Assembly: GCF_020379485.1 (NCBI RefSeq)
Contig: NC_063438.1
Location: forward strand, 9,004,335 to 9,068,334
Reading direction: 5' to 3'
DNA from: Brassica napus
Taxonomy: Eukaryota; Streptophyta; Magnoliopsida; Brassicales; Brassicaceae
DNA: 64,000 nt
The position numbers and the translations under genes were made by a program. The notes under the pieces were generated by a model. The model did not search any database. It had not been told where the DNA came from and saw only the letters and a program-made list of their open reading frames with translations. Positions 42,314 through 54,547 of this stretch are shown here, piece after piece; within the stretch, counting starts at the first letter, position 1; every line of letters starts with the position of its first letter.

Positions 42314-43523
42314 CAGATGAATTAGTTCACGGAGCCGACTATATCAGAATAAGAATTTTAAGAGCACGTTTATCTTAGCTTACATTTGATTTTATCATTT
42401 AAAAAAAAGAACAAAACGGTCATTAAGGTAAGACCCTTCACTTAATTAAGCAGTCAAAACAAAAGCATTGGAGAGAAGAGAGGTGGTGTCTCACGGTTTC
42501 GTCTTTTTCTCTCTTTTCCTTCTTTCTCTCTTCCTTCTCTCGTCTCCTTGGCAACGAAAATAGCGATATTTCTCCCGGTCGGTGGCTCTTCTCAACGAAT
42601 CGGCGTCTCTCGAAGTAAAACGGCGTCCCCTCTATCGGTTGCTCTTCTCGACGAAGGATAACAGCGAGATCTCTCTCGTGGAGGCTCTCGGAAACGAAGG
42701 AAAACAGTGATTCGAAAGGTAAAGATGAGTTCATATGTTTTAATGTTTGAATATTTCAATTATGCATGTCTTTGATTGTGCTCTTTCATCGTGAATCTTA
42801 AGAAGTCCAGTCCTCTGATTTGTTTTGATATTTTTTTTCTGTTTTTGTGTCTTGCGAGTGATTGAGAAAGAGGCGCGATCAAGGATAAACCTTTCTCTTT
42901 GTCAGACAAAACTCCACACTTCTTGTTCATAAAGGTAAAACCTTTCTCTTTGATCATTTGAATTGGATTAAACTTTCTCTTGGCTCTGTTGAATTAGATA
43001 AACCATTGCTTAAATTTGTTGTTGGTTTGTGAGTTATGATGCGATTGTTTTTTATTTTAATGGTTGTTTGAAATGAATTTTGAATTGGATTAAACCTTTT
43101 TCTTTGCTATGTTAAATAGGATTAATCATGATAAATATATTGGTTGGTGGTTTGTGAAATATGGTATGATTGTTGTTGATTTTTACTCATGTCTGGATAG
43201 AATTGAATTGTAGTTTTGTGTTAGGTTAGGTATTAAATAGATGTTTAAGTGGTTTGTGTGAGATAATGGTAGGTTTAGGTAATAAATTGATTTGGTGTTC
43301 TGTGTAGAAGGGGGTTGTGTGATGAATGCTTTTAGATATATGTCTACTCGGTTATGGGTGGTTGTGATCAATGCATTGATCCTTCCCTTCCTTACATAAA
43401 TCGTGTCTCTTCTCTTCCTACTTTCTCACCTCACTTCTTTTCTTTATCTCTTCCTTGTTCAAACCGTGTGATTCTCTTCCCACTTTCTTCTTTTTTTCTC
43501 TCTTCCTTGAGCTTACTTCGGAT

Positions 43524-44395
43524 ATGGATTCTTATCCATCTACCCAGAGTTAAAAATATGTTGAACTACTTCATAGTCAACAAAGCATTTCGTTCGGTAA
43601 CTATGAAGATAGTGCCTCACTATCTTCATCACAACCTTTGTTTCAAAGCACGCTAGGAACCGAAGATGGTGGAGAGACTGCTATGGAGCATAGAGAACGA
43701 CGGAAGTGGACGCCAACGAATGATATTCTCCTCATCAGCTCGTGGTTAAACACGAGCAAAAATCCAGTCGTCAACAACGAGAAAAAATCAGGCGCTTTCT
43801 GGACAAGAGTAGCAGCGTACTTTGCGGCAAGACCTCCAGTAGCTGGCTGCGAGCAGAGAGAGCCTAGTCATTGCAAGCAACGATGGTACAAGATCAATGA
43901 TCTTGTTTGCAAGTTTTGTTGAGCCTTTGAAGATGCAAGCAGAGAGAAGAGTAGCGGTCAAAACGATAATGACGTTCTGAAACTAGCTCATCAAATTTCC
44001 TACAATAACCATAAAAAGAAATTCACACTGGAACGCGTTTGGAAGGAGCTCCGGGACGACCAGAAGTGGTGCGACCTTGCTACTGCTAAAAACGATGGGA
44101 TCTCTAAGAAGATGAAGTGTGATGACGGTGCTGCTTCGTCAGGCTCTCAAGCTACTGAGAACAAGCGTCCGCCGGGTGTTAAGGCCGCAAAGGCTCGCGG
44201 TAAGAAGACATTGGCAGAGGAGAATGCACTGAATGAGTTTGAAAGTATGTGGTCTATTAAACAACAAAATTTGACAATGAAGGAAAGGTTGTCGAAGATG
44301 AATCTTCTTGACAGTCTGATTGCGAAAAAGAACCTCTTGTTGACTATGAAGAAGCACTCAAGCAGAAGCTATTCAATGACTTTCTGTCTAGCTAA
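43524..44395 (+). pseudogene. Harbinger ORF1 (Myb/SANT-like), decayed
   Basis: The ancestral start is ATG at 43524 (MDSYPSTQS), followed by an in-frame TAA at 43551, then EHRERRKWTPTNDILLISSW and HCKQRWYKIND, a Myb/SANT-like trihelix region, then a TGA at 43919. A charged C-terminal part follows (KKFTLERVWKEL, TKMKERLSKMNLLDSLIAKK-like). Stops and frameshifts show decay. In Harbinger elements ORF1 is a DNA-binding partner that carries the transposase to the nucleus. Host relatives are often annotated as glutathione S-transferase T3-like or NAM-associated proteins. Confidence 0.8.
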
Positions 44396-44668
44396 TTTAT
44401 ATAAGTATAAGTCTAACTGTTTAAGTTTCTTTGTTTCTGTGTTTAATGTACTTTCTCTATCTCACAACATTTCACACTTTTCTCCATTCTCTTTCTCTAT
44501 TATTCTCTTTCTCGCAACAATTCATACGTCTCTCCACAACAATTCACACAACTCTCCATTCTCTTTCTCTATTATTTTCTTTCCCACAACAATTCACACA
44601 ACTCTACATTCTCTTTCTAAATGTGAAACAATATATAATCTGACACAAGAATCTCAAACAAACCTGTC

Positions 44669-45977
44669 ATGGCATCATCTTCTCACAACACTTTCGAGGG
44701 TAATATTGATGAAACTTTCGATCAATATTTTGATCAAACTTTCAATCAAACTTTTGAGAATTTGTGCAATGTTTATGGTGATCAAGAAGATGAAAGGAAG
44801 ACAAAGAAAAAAAGAATTTTTATCGAAAGAAATCGTGAAAAAGGCCATCTCCGGTTATGGAATGATTATTTCAGTGACACTCCAACATATCCCGAAAATC
44901 TATTCTGACGACAATTTAGAATGAACAAGCCATTGTTCATGCATATTGTTGATCGCCTCTCCAATAGTTCAGTTCTTTTGTCAAAAGAAGGACGGTATCG
45001 GAAGGCTTGGTCTCTCTACACTTCAAAAGTGTACAACAGCTATCCGTGTGTTGGCATATGGTTTTGTACTTGATGCGGTCGACGAATACCTCAGGTTCGG
45101 TGCAACCACTGCTCAGTTATGTGTGGAAAATTTTGTGGAAGCAATCATAAATTTGTTCGGCGATGAATACGTAAGAAGACCAACACCGGCTGATCTTCAA
45201 CGTCTACTTCATATTGGAGAGCTTCGTGGAATTCCCGGGATGATAGGAGCATCGATTGTATGTATTGGAAGTGGAAGAATTGTCCCACCGCTTGGAAAGG
45301 GCAATATTCTCGTTGTTCGAGAAAACCCACAATCGTTTTAGAGGCGGTTGCTTCATATGATCTCTGGATATGGCATGCGTTTTCGGACATCCGGGTACCT
45401 TAAATGATATCAATGCTTTTGATCGCTCACCTGTTTTTCATGACATAATAAATGGTCAAGCTCTGCAAATGAATTTCTCGGTCAACGGAAGAGAGTATAA
45501 TTTGGCTTACTATCTCACTGATGGTATTTATCCGAAATGAGCAACTTTTATCCAATATATTCCGATTCCACAAGGGCCGAAAGCAGTTTTATTTTTTCAA
45601 CGTCAAGAAGCTTCCCGAAAAGATGTGGAGCGTGCTTTCAGAGTCTTGCAAGCTCGATTTGCCATTATTAAAACTCACTTTCTTGGGGTAAAGTCTAGAT
45701 TGGGAAGATTATGAGAGCATGTATCATACTCCATAATATGATAGTAGAAGACGAACAAGATGAATACACTCAATATGATGTTTCGGATTTCCAACAAGGA
45801 GATGACAGCGGAAGTTCACATGTCGATCTCACCTATTCGACATATATCCCTACAAATATCGCCAATCTGATGGGTGTTCAAACAATAATTCGTGATAGAC
45901 AAGCACATCAACAACTGAAAGGTGATTTGGTTGAACATATATGGCGTAAATTTGGACGTGATGAAGACAACAACTGA
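44669..45977 (+). pseudogene. Harbinger DDE transposase (ORF2), decayed
   Basis: The ATG at 44669 opens MASSSHNTFEGNIDETFDQY; a TGA follows at about 44906, then FRMNKPLFMHIVDRL, TAIRVLAYG, RFGATTAQLCVENF, and after more breaks NDINAFDRSPVF, YYLTDGIYPK, GVLQARFAI-like (here RVLQARFAI) and MRACIILHNMIVEDE. These are the conserved blocks of plant Harbinger transposases (DDE_4; host relative ALP1), in the right order. At least five stops or frameshifts make it inactive. Confidence 0.85.
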
Positions 45978-46215
45978 GCTTGAATGCCTTTTTGAAATTA
46001 TTATCATTTATTTTAGTAATCTTTGTATTTATGTTTTCATTTTAAAATCTATGTTTAAGATGTTATGTTTGACTTTGTTTTATTTAATAAATAAATTTAA
46101 TCTTTGTTTAAAATTTTATGTTTAAAAATAAATTTAATATTTTTTTTGTTAAGAACCTTTATTAAGAAACTACCATTAAACCACTAAAATTAAGTGTCTC
46201 TTAGCAATGTTTCTT

Positions 46216-47577
46216 TTTTTTTGTCAGCAACAAACAAATTCATATAGACTCTGTAAACCAAACTGGTAGCTCCGCGTCCATATGGACAACAAAAGACGGT
46301 TGATTTCTTGCATTGCGTGCTAGACTGTCCGTTCTTTAATTTTGCGTCTGTGGTATATGAATGAGCTATGAACTGTTGAAACTTCTCTTCAATAACTTTA
46401 TATCTTCCAAATAACTTGTAAAGACTGGCCACTCTTCAGATTTAGAAACCATCTTCACCAATTGAGAATAATCTGTTGCAAATGTGACGTTTAACTGTCT
46501 TAGATTCCTCATACATTTCATAGCCCAAATAAAAGCTTCTATCTCTGAATGAAGAGGTGATTGACCCGCTCTTGTATTTCTTACTCCCATTAGACCATCA
46601 AAACCTTCTAGCGTACTATACCACCTTTGTCCCAAAAATATTTCCCCGTCTTTCCAAGATCCATCCGTGAAACACCATCTACCTGGGATAGATGGTACTA
46701 TCACGTCCGTTGCAGTCCGAGCTTGGTCAGTTCTCTGTGTTATTGTAATTTGTACCTCAGCCCAGAGTATCAACTCTGTTTCTGTTTCACACGGATCAAT
46801 ATCCAGATTACTGAAAATTTTATTGTTTCTTCCTTTCTATATATACCATAAGATCCATGCAAATTGATGATCCTCCATTTCCGGGGTAACCCTCCAAAAT
46901 AAATGGTCCATATTTGCAAATAGGAATTGTGGGGGAAAAAAGTTCGGATTCAACGGAATTCGTGAAAGTGCCCAAACCTGAATTTCTAGTGGACATTCAA
47001 AAAACACATGATTTATGAACTCTTCTTGTGCTCCACACTGTGCGCAAGTTGTGTCCTCATGGATTCCTCGTGAGCGTAAATTTTTCTTCATCGCTATACA
47101 TCATGTTACCAGTTGCCATAGAAAATATTCTGTCTTGGGTGGACATCGTATCTTCCAACAATGCGCCTTCAAGGGCAAAACCAAAGGACCATACTCTGGT
47201 AATGTTCGCCCACTATCAGGATACACCCGCTCTACTTGATATCTAGATTTAACTGTATATATTCGACTTTTTGTAAAATGCCATCCATCCCGATCTACTG
47301 TCTGAATTCGACTTAAAGGAATACTTTCAATAATTTTTGCATCTTGCGGGTCCACTAGAGTCTGAATAGCCTGTGAATTCCATGTTCTAGATGTTACATC
47401 AATGAGAGAATCCACTGTAAGGTCTGGGTAAAGGTTGTGTTGATTTTTATTTGCTGGTCTCGGGCGAGTAGATGAGAGCCAAGGATCATTCCCTACTGAG
47501 ATAGATGATCCTGACCCCACCCTTTTGATTAGTCCTTTGCTAACGATCTACCAGATACAATACTACGCCAGTCATAA
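46216..47577 (-). mobile_element. 5'-truncated L1-type LINE with 11-bp TSD
   Basis: On the minus strand, three open pieces cover the end of ORF2: a linker with KTEYFLWQLV, a zinc-binding zf-RVT region (CAQCGAQEEFINHVFFECP) and an RNase H domain (WCFTDGSWKDGE, SPLHSEIEAFIWAMK, FATDYSQLVKMV). The reverse transcriptase core is missing, as expected for 5' truncation. The poly-A tail appears as a T run at 46216-46222, and CAATGTTTCTT at 46205-46215 is repeated at 47578-47588 as target duplication. The frame is broken in places, so the copy is inactive. It interrupts the right end of the Harbinger element. Confidence 0.9.
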
Positions 47578-47669
47578 CAATGTTTCTTATCTCTCTTTTA
47601 AGAGTTAAAAATTTACTAAGGACCCTTAAGTGGGTTTTACCAATAAACATGCTCTAAGAGATTTTGAGA

Positions 47670-48320
47670 TTTCATTAATACCCTATGTTATTTAGTCAGT
47701 GATTTTAAATTTCTTTTCAAATCAAGTGTTATTCAATTTGGGATTTGTGCAAAATCACTTAAACTCACTTGCAATCTTCTGTTATTTAATTAATAATTTA
47801 TAAAAAATATATCAAATTCATTGTTATTCAAGTGTAAACAATATTTAGGAAAAATAATTATTGTAGAAATTTTAAGAGACTTGGCTTTCACTTCCGGTTA
47901 AAAATAGTCCTCTTGAAATAATGTCTTTGTAGATGTTATTTGAAGATACCTTTAAAATAAATAACAATAACAAATTCTGAAAATTAGTGTCTTGGGTGGT
48001 GTTATTCGATCAGTGATTTGCAATCCATCAAATTTTAAAATTTTAAATTGTTTAAAGTTCAAGAATTTTAAAATCTATGCAGTAGGCATTGGATTTTGAG
48101 TTCACTCATTTATTCATGCGACTTCATGAGAGATGATTTGAAATCAATTGAAAATACGAAGAATTTTACAAACTTTAAAAATTGAGTAACACTAGATTTT
48201 AAAAAAACTGAATTTAAATAATTCATTGAATAACACCAGATATTAAAATAAAATTTAAAATCATCATTCTGTTTAGATTTAAATTCTATTAAAATACATC
48301 CACAAATAACACCCCTATTT
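47670..48320. mobile_element. AT-rich MITE-like region, possibly nested
   Basis: The phrase GTTATTCAATTTGG and its relatives recur (47690, 47725, 47780, 47820, 48005), and the complement ACACCAGA/AATAACACCCC occurs near 48230 and 48305, giving weak inverted ends around 47990-48318. No target duplication could be fixed. No gene is present. Confidence 0.4.
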
Positions 48321-48552
48321 TTTTCTCAATTGCAGACATAGTGAAGCAGGAGGCTGAGTAATGGCGATCGAGAGTATAGTAAAAGAAGATTCCAGAAAAT
48401 GGATAGAGAAATTATAGCAAGAGTGGAAGAAGACGATCATAGTGCTCTTGTGTTTGAAATTCATGTTTATTCTCTGAGTTTCTTCATCGTCTTCTCCTCT
48501 TATTTTTTTTCTCTCTCTCACGTTAATAAACAGAGAAAATTTATTATTCTAA

Positions 48553-48801
48553 GAGCATGATTATCGGCTGGGACATTTTTTGGTCCTTAAATTTTTTTTT
48601 TTCTTATTAAAAAATAATAATAATAAATATGAACCAATTGCGGGTCGCCACGTGTCAGTGGGGTCTGCAAACAGTGTTGGACAACCCTTGGGCCGTTACT
48701 TAATTAGAGACATTTGAGCAAAGTTTCTAGCAAAAAAGTAGTGGGCCCTATACTAAAAACACTAAGGACCAATGTTAGGACTACCAATAATAAGGTTGTT
48801 C
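48553..48801. mobile_element. Tourist-type MITE (Harbinger-related), TSD TAA
   Basis: The 249-bp element starts GAGCATGATTATCGG and ends CCAATAATAAGGTTGTTC, imperfect inverted repeats that match the Harbinger ends at 42362 and 47654. TAA flanks it at 48550-48552 and 48802-48804. It has no coding capacity and is likely mobilised in trans by a Harbinger transposase. Confidence 0.8.
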
Positions 48802-48804
48802 TAA

Positions 48805-49250
48805 CCATCTTTACATGCATTCTTCAGTTTCTTGTCTTCTCAAAAAATCTAGGTTAACAAATCTCTGTCTCTAGCTTTCAAGAAAAAATATGTCTATCTC
48901 TCAGTGTATTCTTCTAACAATATTAGATGTTTACAATCTATTTTCTCTCTGGTGAATTATCATAATGATTTAAGCTCATCATCAATTCATCATCAATCTT
49001 CTCAATAGTTTTTTCACTTGTAATGTTCTTATGCATCAAGTTCTAGGAGTCTTGTGAAGTACTATGGCTGCCGTGAATGATTTGAATCTTCTTGTTCAGA
49101 CGAAAATGTTGTTCGTGTGTTGGTTACACTGGTAAGATACAAGGTTGCAGTGATTCTAGCTGACTTACAATTTGGTCAACGTAAGAGAAACTTGCTGTTG
49201 TAACAAGTACAAAATCATAGGAAAAACGAACATCACTTTCTGCAGAATAT
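48805..49250. other. Intergenic, no gene seen
   Basis: A short open stretch at 49063 (MAAVNDLNLLVQTKM) could be the start of a gene fragment, but nothing extends it. Otherwise AT-rich. Confidence 0.4.
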
Positions 49251-49255
49251 ACCTT

Positions 49256-49540
49256 TCGCTTGAGACTTTTGTTTCTTGAAAGCAAACTCGACTTTCTTTG
49301 CCTTATTCTCGTTTATGGTTTTCTTGATTATTTCTGTACTATCCTGAAAAGAATCACCAAAACTCCTTTTTAGAGTCATGTCTCAAAAGATGGACACAGT
49401 TAAATGTTTTGGCAAAAGAAAACTAACCGTAGAGCAGCTTTCTGGCTGCATCACGAACATCATACTTTCCTGCTCGCTTTTTTTGAATGATCTCCAAACT
49501 ATCGCCGCCATCGATTGACCTCTAGAGTATGATTCTTGGT
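49256..49540 (-). pseudogene. Two exon-like pieces of an unrecognised gene
   Basis: On the minus strand, a piece at about 49520-49429 reads IDGGDSLEIIQKKRAGKYDV then RDAARKLLY and ends at a GT donor. A second piece (49352 to about 49256) follows a TTTTCAG acceptor and reads DSTEIIKKTINENKAKKVEF then AFKKQKSQAK. Both are free of stops, charged, and joined by good splice signals, so they look like true exons. I do not recognise the family. No start, stop or further exons were found, so this is probably a captured or decayed fragment. Confidence 0.4.
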
Positions 49541-50049
49541 TGCACGTCTACTCTTTTTTCAAGCCTCTTGATAGTAGTTATTAGTAATGAGCGTATCGTT
49601 ACAAAACATGTGTGATAAAAAAACAAATGAATTGGTAAAGAGACCCATAAGCAAAAAAGTGTAGACAAACAAATATTATCATTTGAAATTTTTAGAAAAT
49701 ATCATTACCAAATCACCTATAGATTTCATTTTTCATTTTTTAAGTTTTACTAAAATCACTCAGATAGTCAGCTTTGAACGAAGATCTAACTTGCATGTAA
49801 AGAATTAGATTTAATTTTTAAACTTACATGTAAGCTTTTTAATCGCTCAGCTAGTCAGCTCTGAACGAATATCTAACTTGCATGTAAACGAACGCTACTC
49901 TCTTTTAATGTACAGTTTCGGGAGTTGATTACACTTAGAGACACTTTTTTCACTTTCTCTTACACCTAGAGACACTTCATACATGTGACACACTTTATTG
50001 TGGGCCAGTGATAGATAGTGGACAATTTTACCACCCTTAATAGAAACGA

Positions 50050-50192
50050 CAATTGTGGACGGGTGATGCGTGGATGCGTGATTTATGGACGGAGTATACA
50101 TGGATGAGTGATGTGTGGATGAGTGATTATATGTGGACAGACGATGTTAATGTGTGGACAAACGATGTTAATGTGTGGGCATATGATGTTAA
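50050..50192 (+). repeat. Degenerate minisatellite GTGGA(T/C)GNGTGAT
   Basis: About eight diverged units built on GTGGATGAGTGAT and GTGGACAAACGATGTTAAT occur in a row. It is non-coding. Confidence 0.7.
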
Positions 50193-50346
50193 TGTGTTTT
50201 ATAGTAGATAACTCTCATCAAAAGAAAATTTTTAAAGGTATCAACCAACAGCCTTCGTGTTAAAAATGTTCTACGTCCACAACTAATTTATAATTATATT
50301 ATTTACGCTCTGGTATCCACATCCACATTCACATTCAAATTTGTTA

Positions 50347-50372
50347 ATATATATATAATATATATATATATG
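50347..50372. repeat. (TA)n microsatellite
   Basis: An interrupted run of TA dinucleotides. Confidence 0.85.
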
Positions 50373-50622
50373 AAAATGGATCTTAAAAGATAGATAATTT
50401 TATATATAATTTATTGTAACAATTATTTTTGTTTAATATATTTTAGAATTTGAGATAAATGAAATCATAAAGTGAAATGAGAAAAACAATAAAGTAGAAT
50501 AAGAAGAGGAGAAAGATTAGTGTGATACATAAGAAAGAAAGAGGTTATATGAGTCATTTTCACAAGAAAAAAAGTGTGTCTCAAGTGTGAAGTGTCTTGT
50601 AATATAATTAGAAAGTGAGAAA

Positions 50623-50704
50623 ATGTCTCTAAATGTAAAAAATTCTTACGGTTTTGGTTACACATTGCTTGCTTTGTTTCTTCTGCTGGTCGTTTCTCTC
50701 GCTG
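50623..50704 (+). pseudogene. Orphan signal-peptide exon
   Basis: ATG at 50623 encodes MSLNVKNSYGFGYTLLALFL then LLVVSLA and ends at a GT donor (GCTG|GTACGTAAAG). A signal peptide ended by an intron is the first exon of defensin-like and other small secreted plant peptides. No second exon with cysteines was found in the next 300 bases. It could be a remnant or a gene whose second exon I missed. Confidence 0.4.
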
Positions 50705-51027
50705 GTACGTAAAGTATCTTGTTTAGTTCTTGTTTAGCTCTTTTAGTTGTGTTCCTGTTTAAAAATTAAAGGTAGTAGACTTCAAGTGAAAAAAAAATTA
50801 GGGCTAATAGACTTCAAGTGAAAATCAAATTTAGTTACAAGATTCAAATAAAAACAGATCCAAATGAAAATAAACATAGACATCCTTTATAAAAAAAACC
50901 ACAAGTGACAACACAAACATCGCACTGAAACACAAAACATAAGACATAGCCCATCCGGATATCCACAGGTATGGCTCTGATGTAGCCTTATTCATAGGGA
51001 AATCAAGAAATGAACCCAACAAAGTTT

Positions 51028-52151
51028 TCAGCTGGCGACTGGAGCGAAATAAGCACCAAGAGAATTGACTTGGGAGTCAGCGAATCCATGAAAACCGACA
51101 ATCTTCTTGTCTTTTACTTCAAGTGAAATATCTGTACCTTCTTCTCCAGGAGTTTTTTCAAATCCATAACACTCTGAAGTATTTGTGTTGGTTATGAATT
51201 TAATGCCCACAATCTTGTTGGTTGAATCAGACCAACCCTTCACAGAAAGTAGATATTCGTTGGGACGACTTATCTCAAACTGCATAATCATGAGAAATCC
51301 CACATGAAAAATTTCAGTAATCTCATGATAACATATTTTGATAGAAACATTCTTTGAGAAGAAAAAATTAGAAACACATAATACACACCGTTCTAATGGA
51401 AGATCTGCCCCCCTTCACACCATGGGCAGGTCCTTCATTTGTTTGTCTGTTCTTGAGATAATCAAACCTGATTTGCTCAATGCCTCGGCCAACGGCAACG
51501 TGTATCTTTGTCACTCCGTCGTGATCGCCTCCGTCATCCCATTGATTTCCTCCCTTGCCACCTTGTGCATCAAGTTTTTGAGTACTAAATTCACTGTTAG
51601 ATCCGCTTCCACTGTTTGAGTTGTCGCCAGTACTAAAGTAAGCTCCAATGGCATCAATAGCATTACTACTACGTCCATGAAATCCAATAAGCTTTTCTCC
51701 ATGTTCACCTTTGAACTCGAATTCTGTTCCCTTCATCTCACCGAATAACGGCGAGGTAAATCCTTTAGAGGTTGTGAAGTACAGCGATGTGATAAGCGTT
51801 GTATCATAAGAGTAAATATGCTTGTAGGTTCCACCAACGGCAGTGATACTATCTTTCGGATAATCCACTGAAAACTATATTTCATTTTTTCATTAGAACA
51901 AATGAATTAGTAACGAAAAAACTGATCAGTATTTAACAAAAGTCACCAACACATTTATTTTATACCTCTTTCAGTTCCCCATGAGCCGCTCCATGCTCAC
52001 GGATCTCGACTTTTCCGTTCTTTACGTATTCGATCTTGATATAAGTTATGTTTACGTCTTCAGCTCCCACAGTTATTTTCTTCACACCTTCATAACCAAC
52101 ATCGTTGAATCCTTCTCCTTTGTTACCACCTAGCGGTTCCATCTTGGCCAT
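51028..52151 (-). CDS. Jacalin-related lectin with two domains
   Basis: Exons 52151-51966, 51874-51389 and 51279-51028 join in phase to 307 residues. The first jacalin domain (about residues 1-148) has GGNKGEGFNDVGYEGVKKIT, ITSLYFTTSKG and EKLIGFHGRSSNAIDAIGAY. The second (about 161-307) has GGKGGNQWDDGGDHDGVTKI, IRFDYLKN, GIKFITNTNTSECYGFE-type strands and KIVGFHGFADSQVNSLGAYF. Each ends with the GFHG...LGAYF block that forms the mannose-type sugar site. No signal peptide is present, so it is cytosolic, like Brassicaceae myrosinase-binding and JAL proteins encoded in a cluster next to MPP alpha in Arabidopsis (At1g52000 onward). A leader intron is likely (donor near 52400, acceptor near 52172). 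It is intact. Confidence 0.9.
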
Positions 52152-52451
52152 TTAAATCCGTCAGGTATCTCCTGAAAACACAACACCCTTTTTGGTTATT
52201 TGGCAAATAAACCCTATTTGTTATAGAAAGAAAAAAAAAAGGTAAAAAAATTATCTAGGAAACATAGCCACAAAATGATTTGTTTTATATCAAAACCCTA
52301 CATCTCTTTGATTGGATATACAGAATAATCACGAAAACTAGAAAATGCGTCGCAAATGGTTTGATATTTTTTCGACATAAAATGGTTTGAGAGAGTGTAC
52401 CTGATTGGAAGATGATGAGGAGAAGAGTGAATCGCAATAATTTGGGGGTGG

Positions 52452-52870
52452 CAAATGTTTGATATTTATTGTCATTTTGGCGATAAGGTTACTCAGCCGT
52501 AGAGAATAATTGGTGTAGATATACGTTCGTACAATAATTATATCTGTGGCCACAATGTCAGTGCTATCATTCTCAGTTTCCACCGTCCAGAAAGGCAGAA
52601 ACTAATATGGTCCCGCTGCTAATGACCTACTACCAATTGCTCATAGTCTTAAGTTAGGTCAAGAAAATAAATGTTTGTCAAGTTATCATAATCATAGACT
52701 ATGTGTAAAGATTCTTTTTTGGAAAAGGTATATAATCGGTCAACATGTACGTAGATAAACCGCAGCAGTGAATACTTTTGGTGGAGACCCATTCTCAGAT
52801 ACTGAAGCAGTGAATAAAAATTATACAATACACCGCGTTTTATATTACGTCTAAATAAAACATAAAAATA
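52452..52870. other. Upstream region of the lectin gene
   Basis: No gene is seen. The leader exon of the lectin gene probably lies at 52401-52450, so this stretch is its promoter. Confidence 0.45.
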
Positions 52871-54462
52871 TCAATACTATTAAAAGAGAAGAAGTCCTAA
52901 CAAATCTACTTACAAAAGATTGTTGCACCTATTTATATTTTAGTTCAACCTATTGTATACAACTAAACTAGGTGTTTTCCTGTATCATGTTATTAAAATT
53001 TAAATTATATTTAAAAATAAAATTTATTAACATTATATATTTTACTATGTTGACCAATATTTAATATAAATTTGCTTAAATTAAGCATAAAATATAGAAA
53101 AAATATTTTTTTATTTTAAATTATATTTAAAAATATATATGTATATATTTAAAATCACAATTTTAGATTTTTTTTTTCAATTTCTTTTGGTTAAATTTTT
53201 AGGTGTGTCAGACATGGCATAAAGCTTTGTTAAAAATGATTGCAAAGTTAAAATTTTGTCAACTAACATATTGTGAATAATATATACATACATATATATA
53301 TAACATAGTTGATATTCATTCACGTCATTGAATACATGAATCATATATTTTCCATATTGATTTCCTTCATTTATCACTACAATATAACGAATGTTTTTGA
53401 AAAGACAATCTATCTTTAGTCTATGCAATCCGAAATATATGTTACTTGATATTATGAAAACTCATTAATATTCATATATTAAGTTGTCTATTTAATAATT
53501 GGTACGTGAAAACAAAATATATTGTTAATAATTATTTCATTCCATTCATTGTCAATCATTAATGAGAAAAATATGGACATATCTTGTAGGAAAGGCAAAT
53601 TGTCTTGCAAATAATATATTCATAGATTACTTACGTCATGATTTGTAAACATGGTATCAATTTGCAATAAAGAAAATGGTAGAAACAATGAATTGTTACG
53701 TGGTGCATTTTTTTAAAGATTCTATATTTAAAACAGATGCTAAAAGAACTGAATAAAGAAAGCAACAAAAGCATACAATTGACAATATTCTTCATATCTC
53801 AAATTCTGGTTTCCACGCTTTAGTTTTCGGATCTCACAAAAAAATATTCTTGGCACATCAATCCGAAGACTTGAGTTTTACACTTTCATGACTTAACTTA
53901 TTATTTTCCATTCAAACCGTAAACTTGGATTTAACTTGCTCATGAAGAAATTTGACTGAATGTTTTTCTCTAACTGTAAGTGTCATCATGATGTTATATT
54001 CATACAGTACATCTACTTAAGTCTTGCGAAAATCATCAATTTTGTTGGAGGCCTGAAACATATTTTATCAAATAGGTTAGATTTTAGAGGTACAAAAAAG
54101 TGTTTGACCAAAAAAAGAAAAGATGTACAGAAAAGTAAATTACAGTAAAATAACAAAGAAAAATTACTTACACCATCAAGTTACAAAAAAAAAAATCACT
54201 TACACCATTCACCAAATACGTGACAGTCTTATGCCTTGAAGATGACTCATACTTCCATGTGTACAGATCCTGCATAAAAAACAAAATATGGTCAAACTAA
54301 ATATACAAAAAGCTAACGGAAAGAAGGATTATGAAATACATTTTTCTGAATTGAAGACATATGTGGACGGCTGGATGTTATCACGGGACGACATAATAAG
54401 TTTAGCTAGGTAAAGTTATGAAGCTTTTTCTAAATCGATGTAATACGTTTTGTGTAAGACTC

Positions 54463-54512
<50 letters not shown>
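54463..54512. repeat. (AT)n microsatellite
   Basis: An almost pure AT run of about 50 bp. Confidence 0.9.
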
Positions 54513-54515
<3 letters not shown>

Positions 54516-54547
54516 CTAGAAATAATGTTAGGGTTTTAAGTTTTCAA

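Larger units (their letters stand above)
42362..47654 (+). mobile_element. PIF/Harbinger element with nested L1
   Basis: The left end begins GAGCACGTTTATC and the right end finishes with AATAAACATGCTC, whose complement is GAGCATGTTTATT: imperfect inverted repeats of the Harbinger type. The 3-bp duplication TAA lies at 42359-42361 and 47655-47657. It holds a decayed Myb/SANT-type ORF1 and a decayed DDE transposase ORF2, both on the + strand, and was later entered by an L1 element at 46216. Bases 42420-43520 are a long non-coding leader with diverged repeats of GGATTAAACTTTCTCTT type. Confidence 0.88.

Noticed and set aside
48310..48530. Minus-strand frame MRERKKIRGEDDEET
   Set aside because: Low-complexity charged text next to a pyrimidine run; no support.
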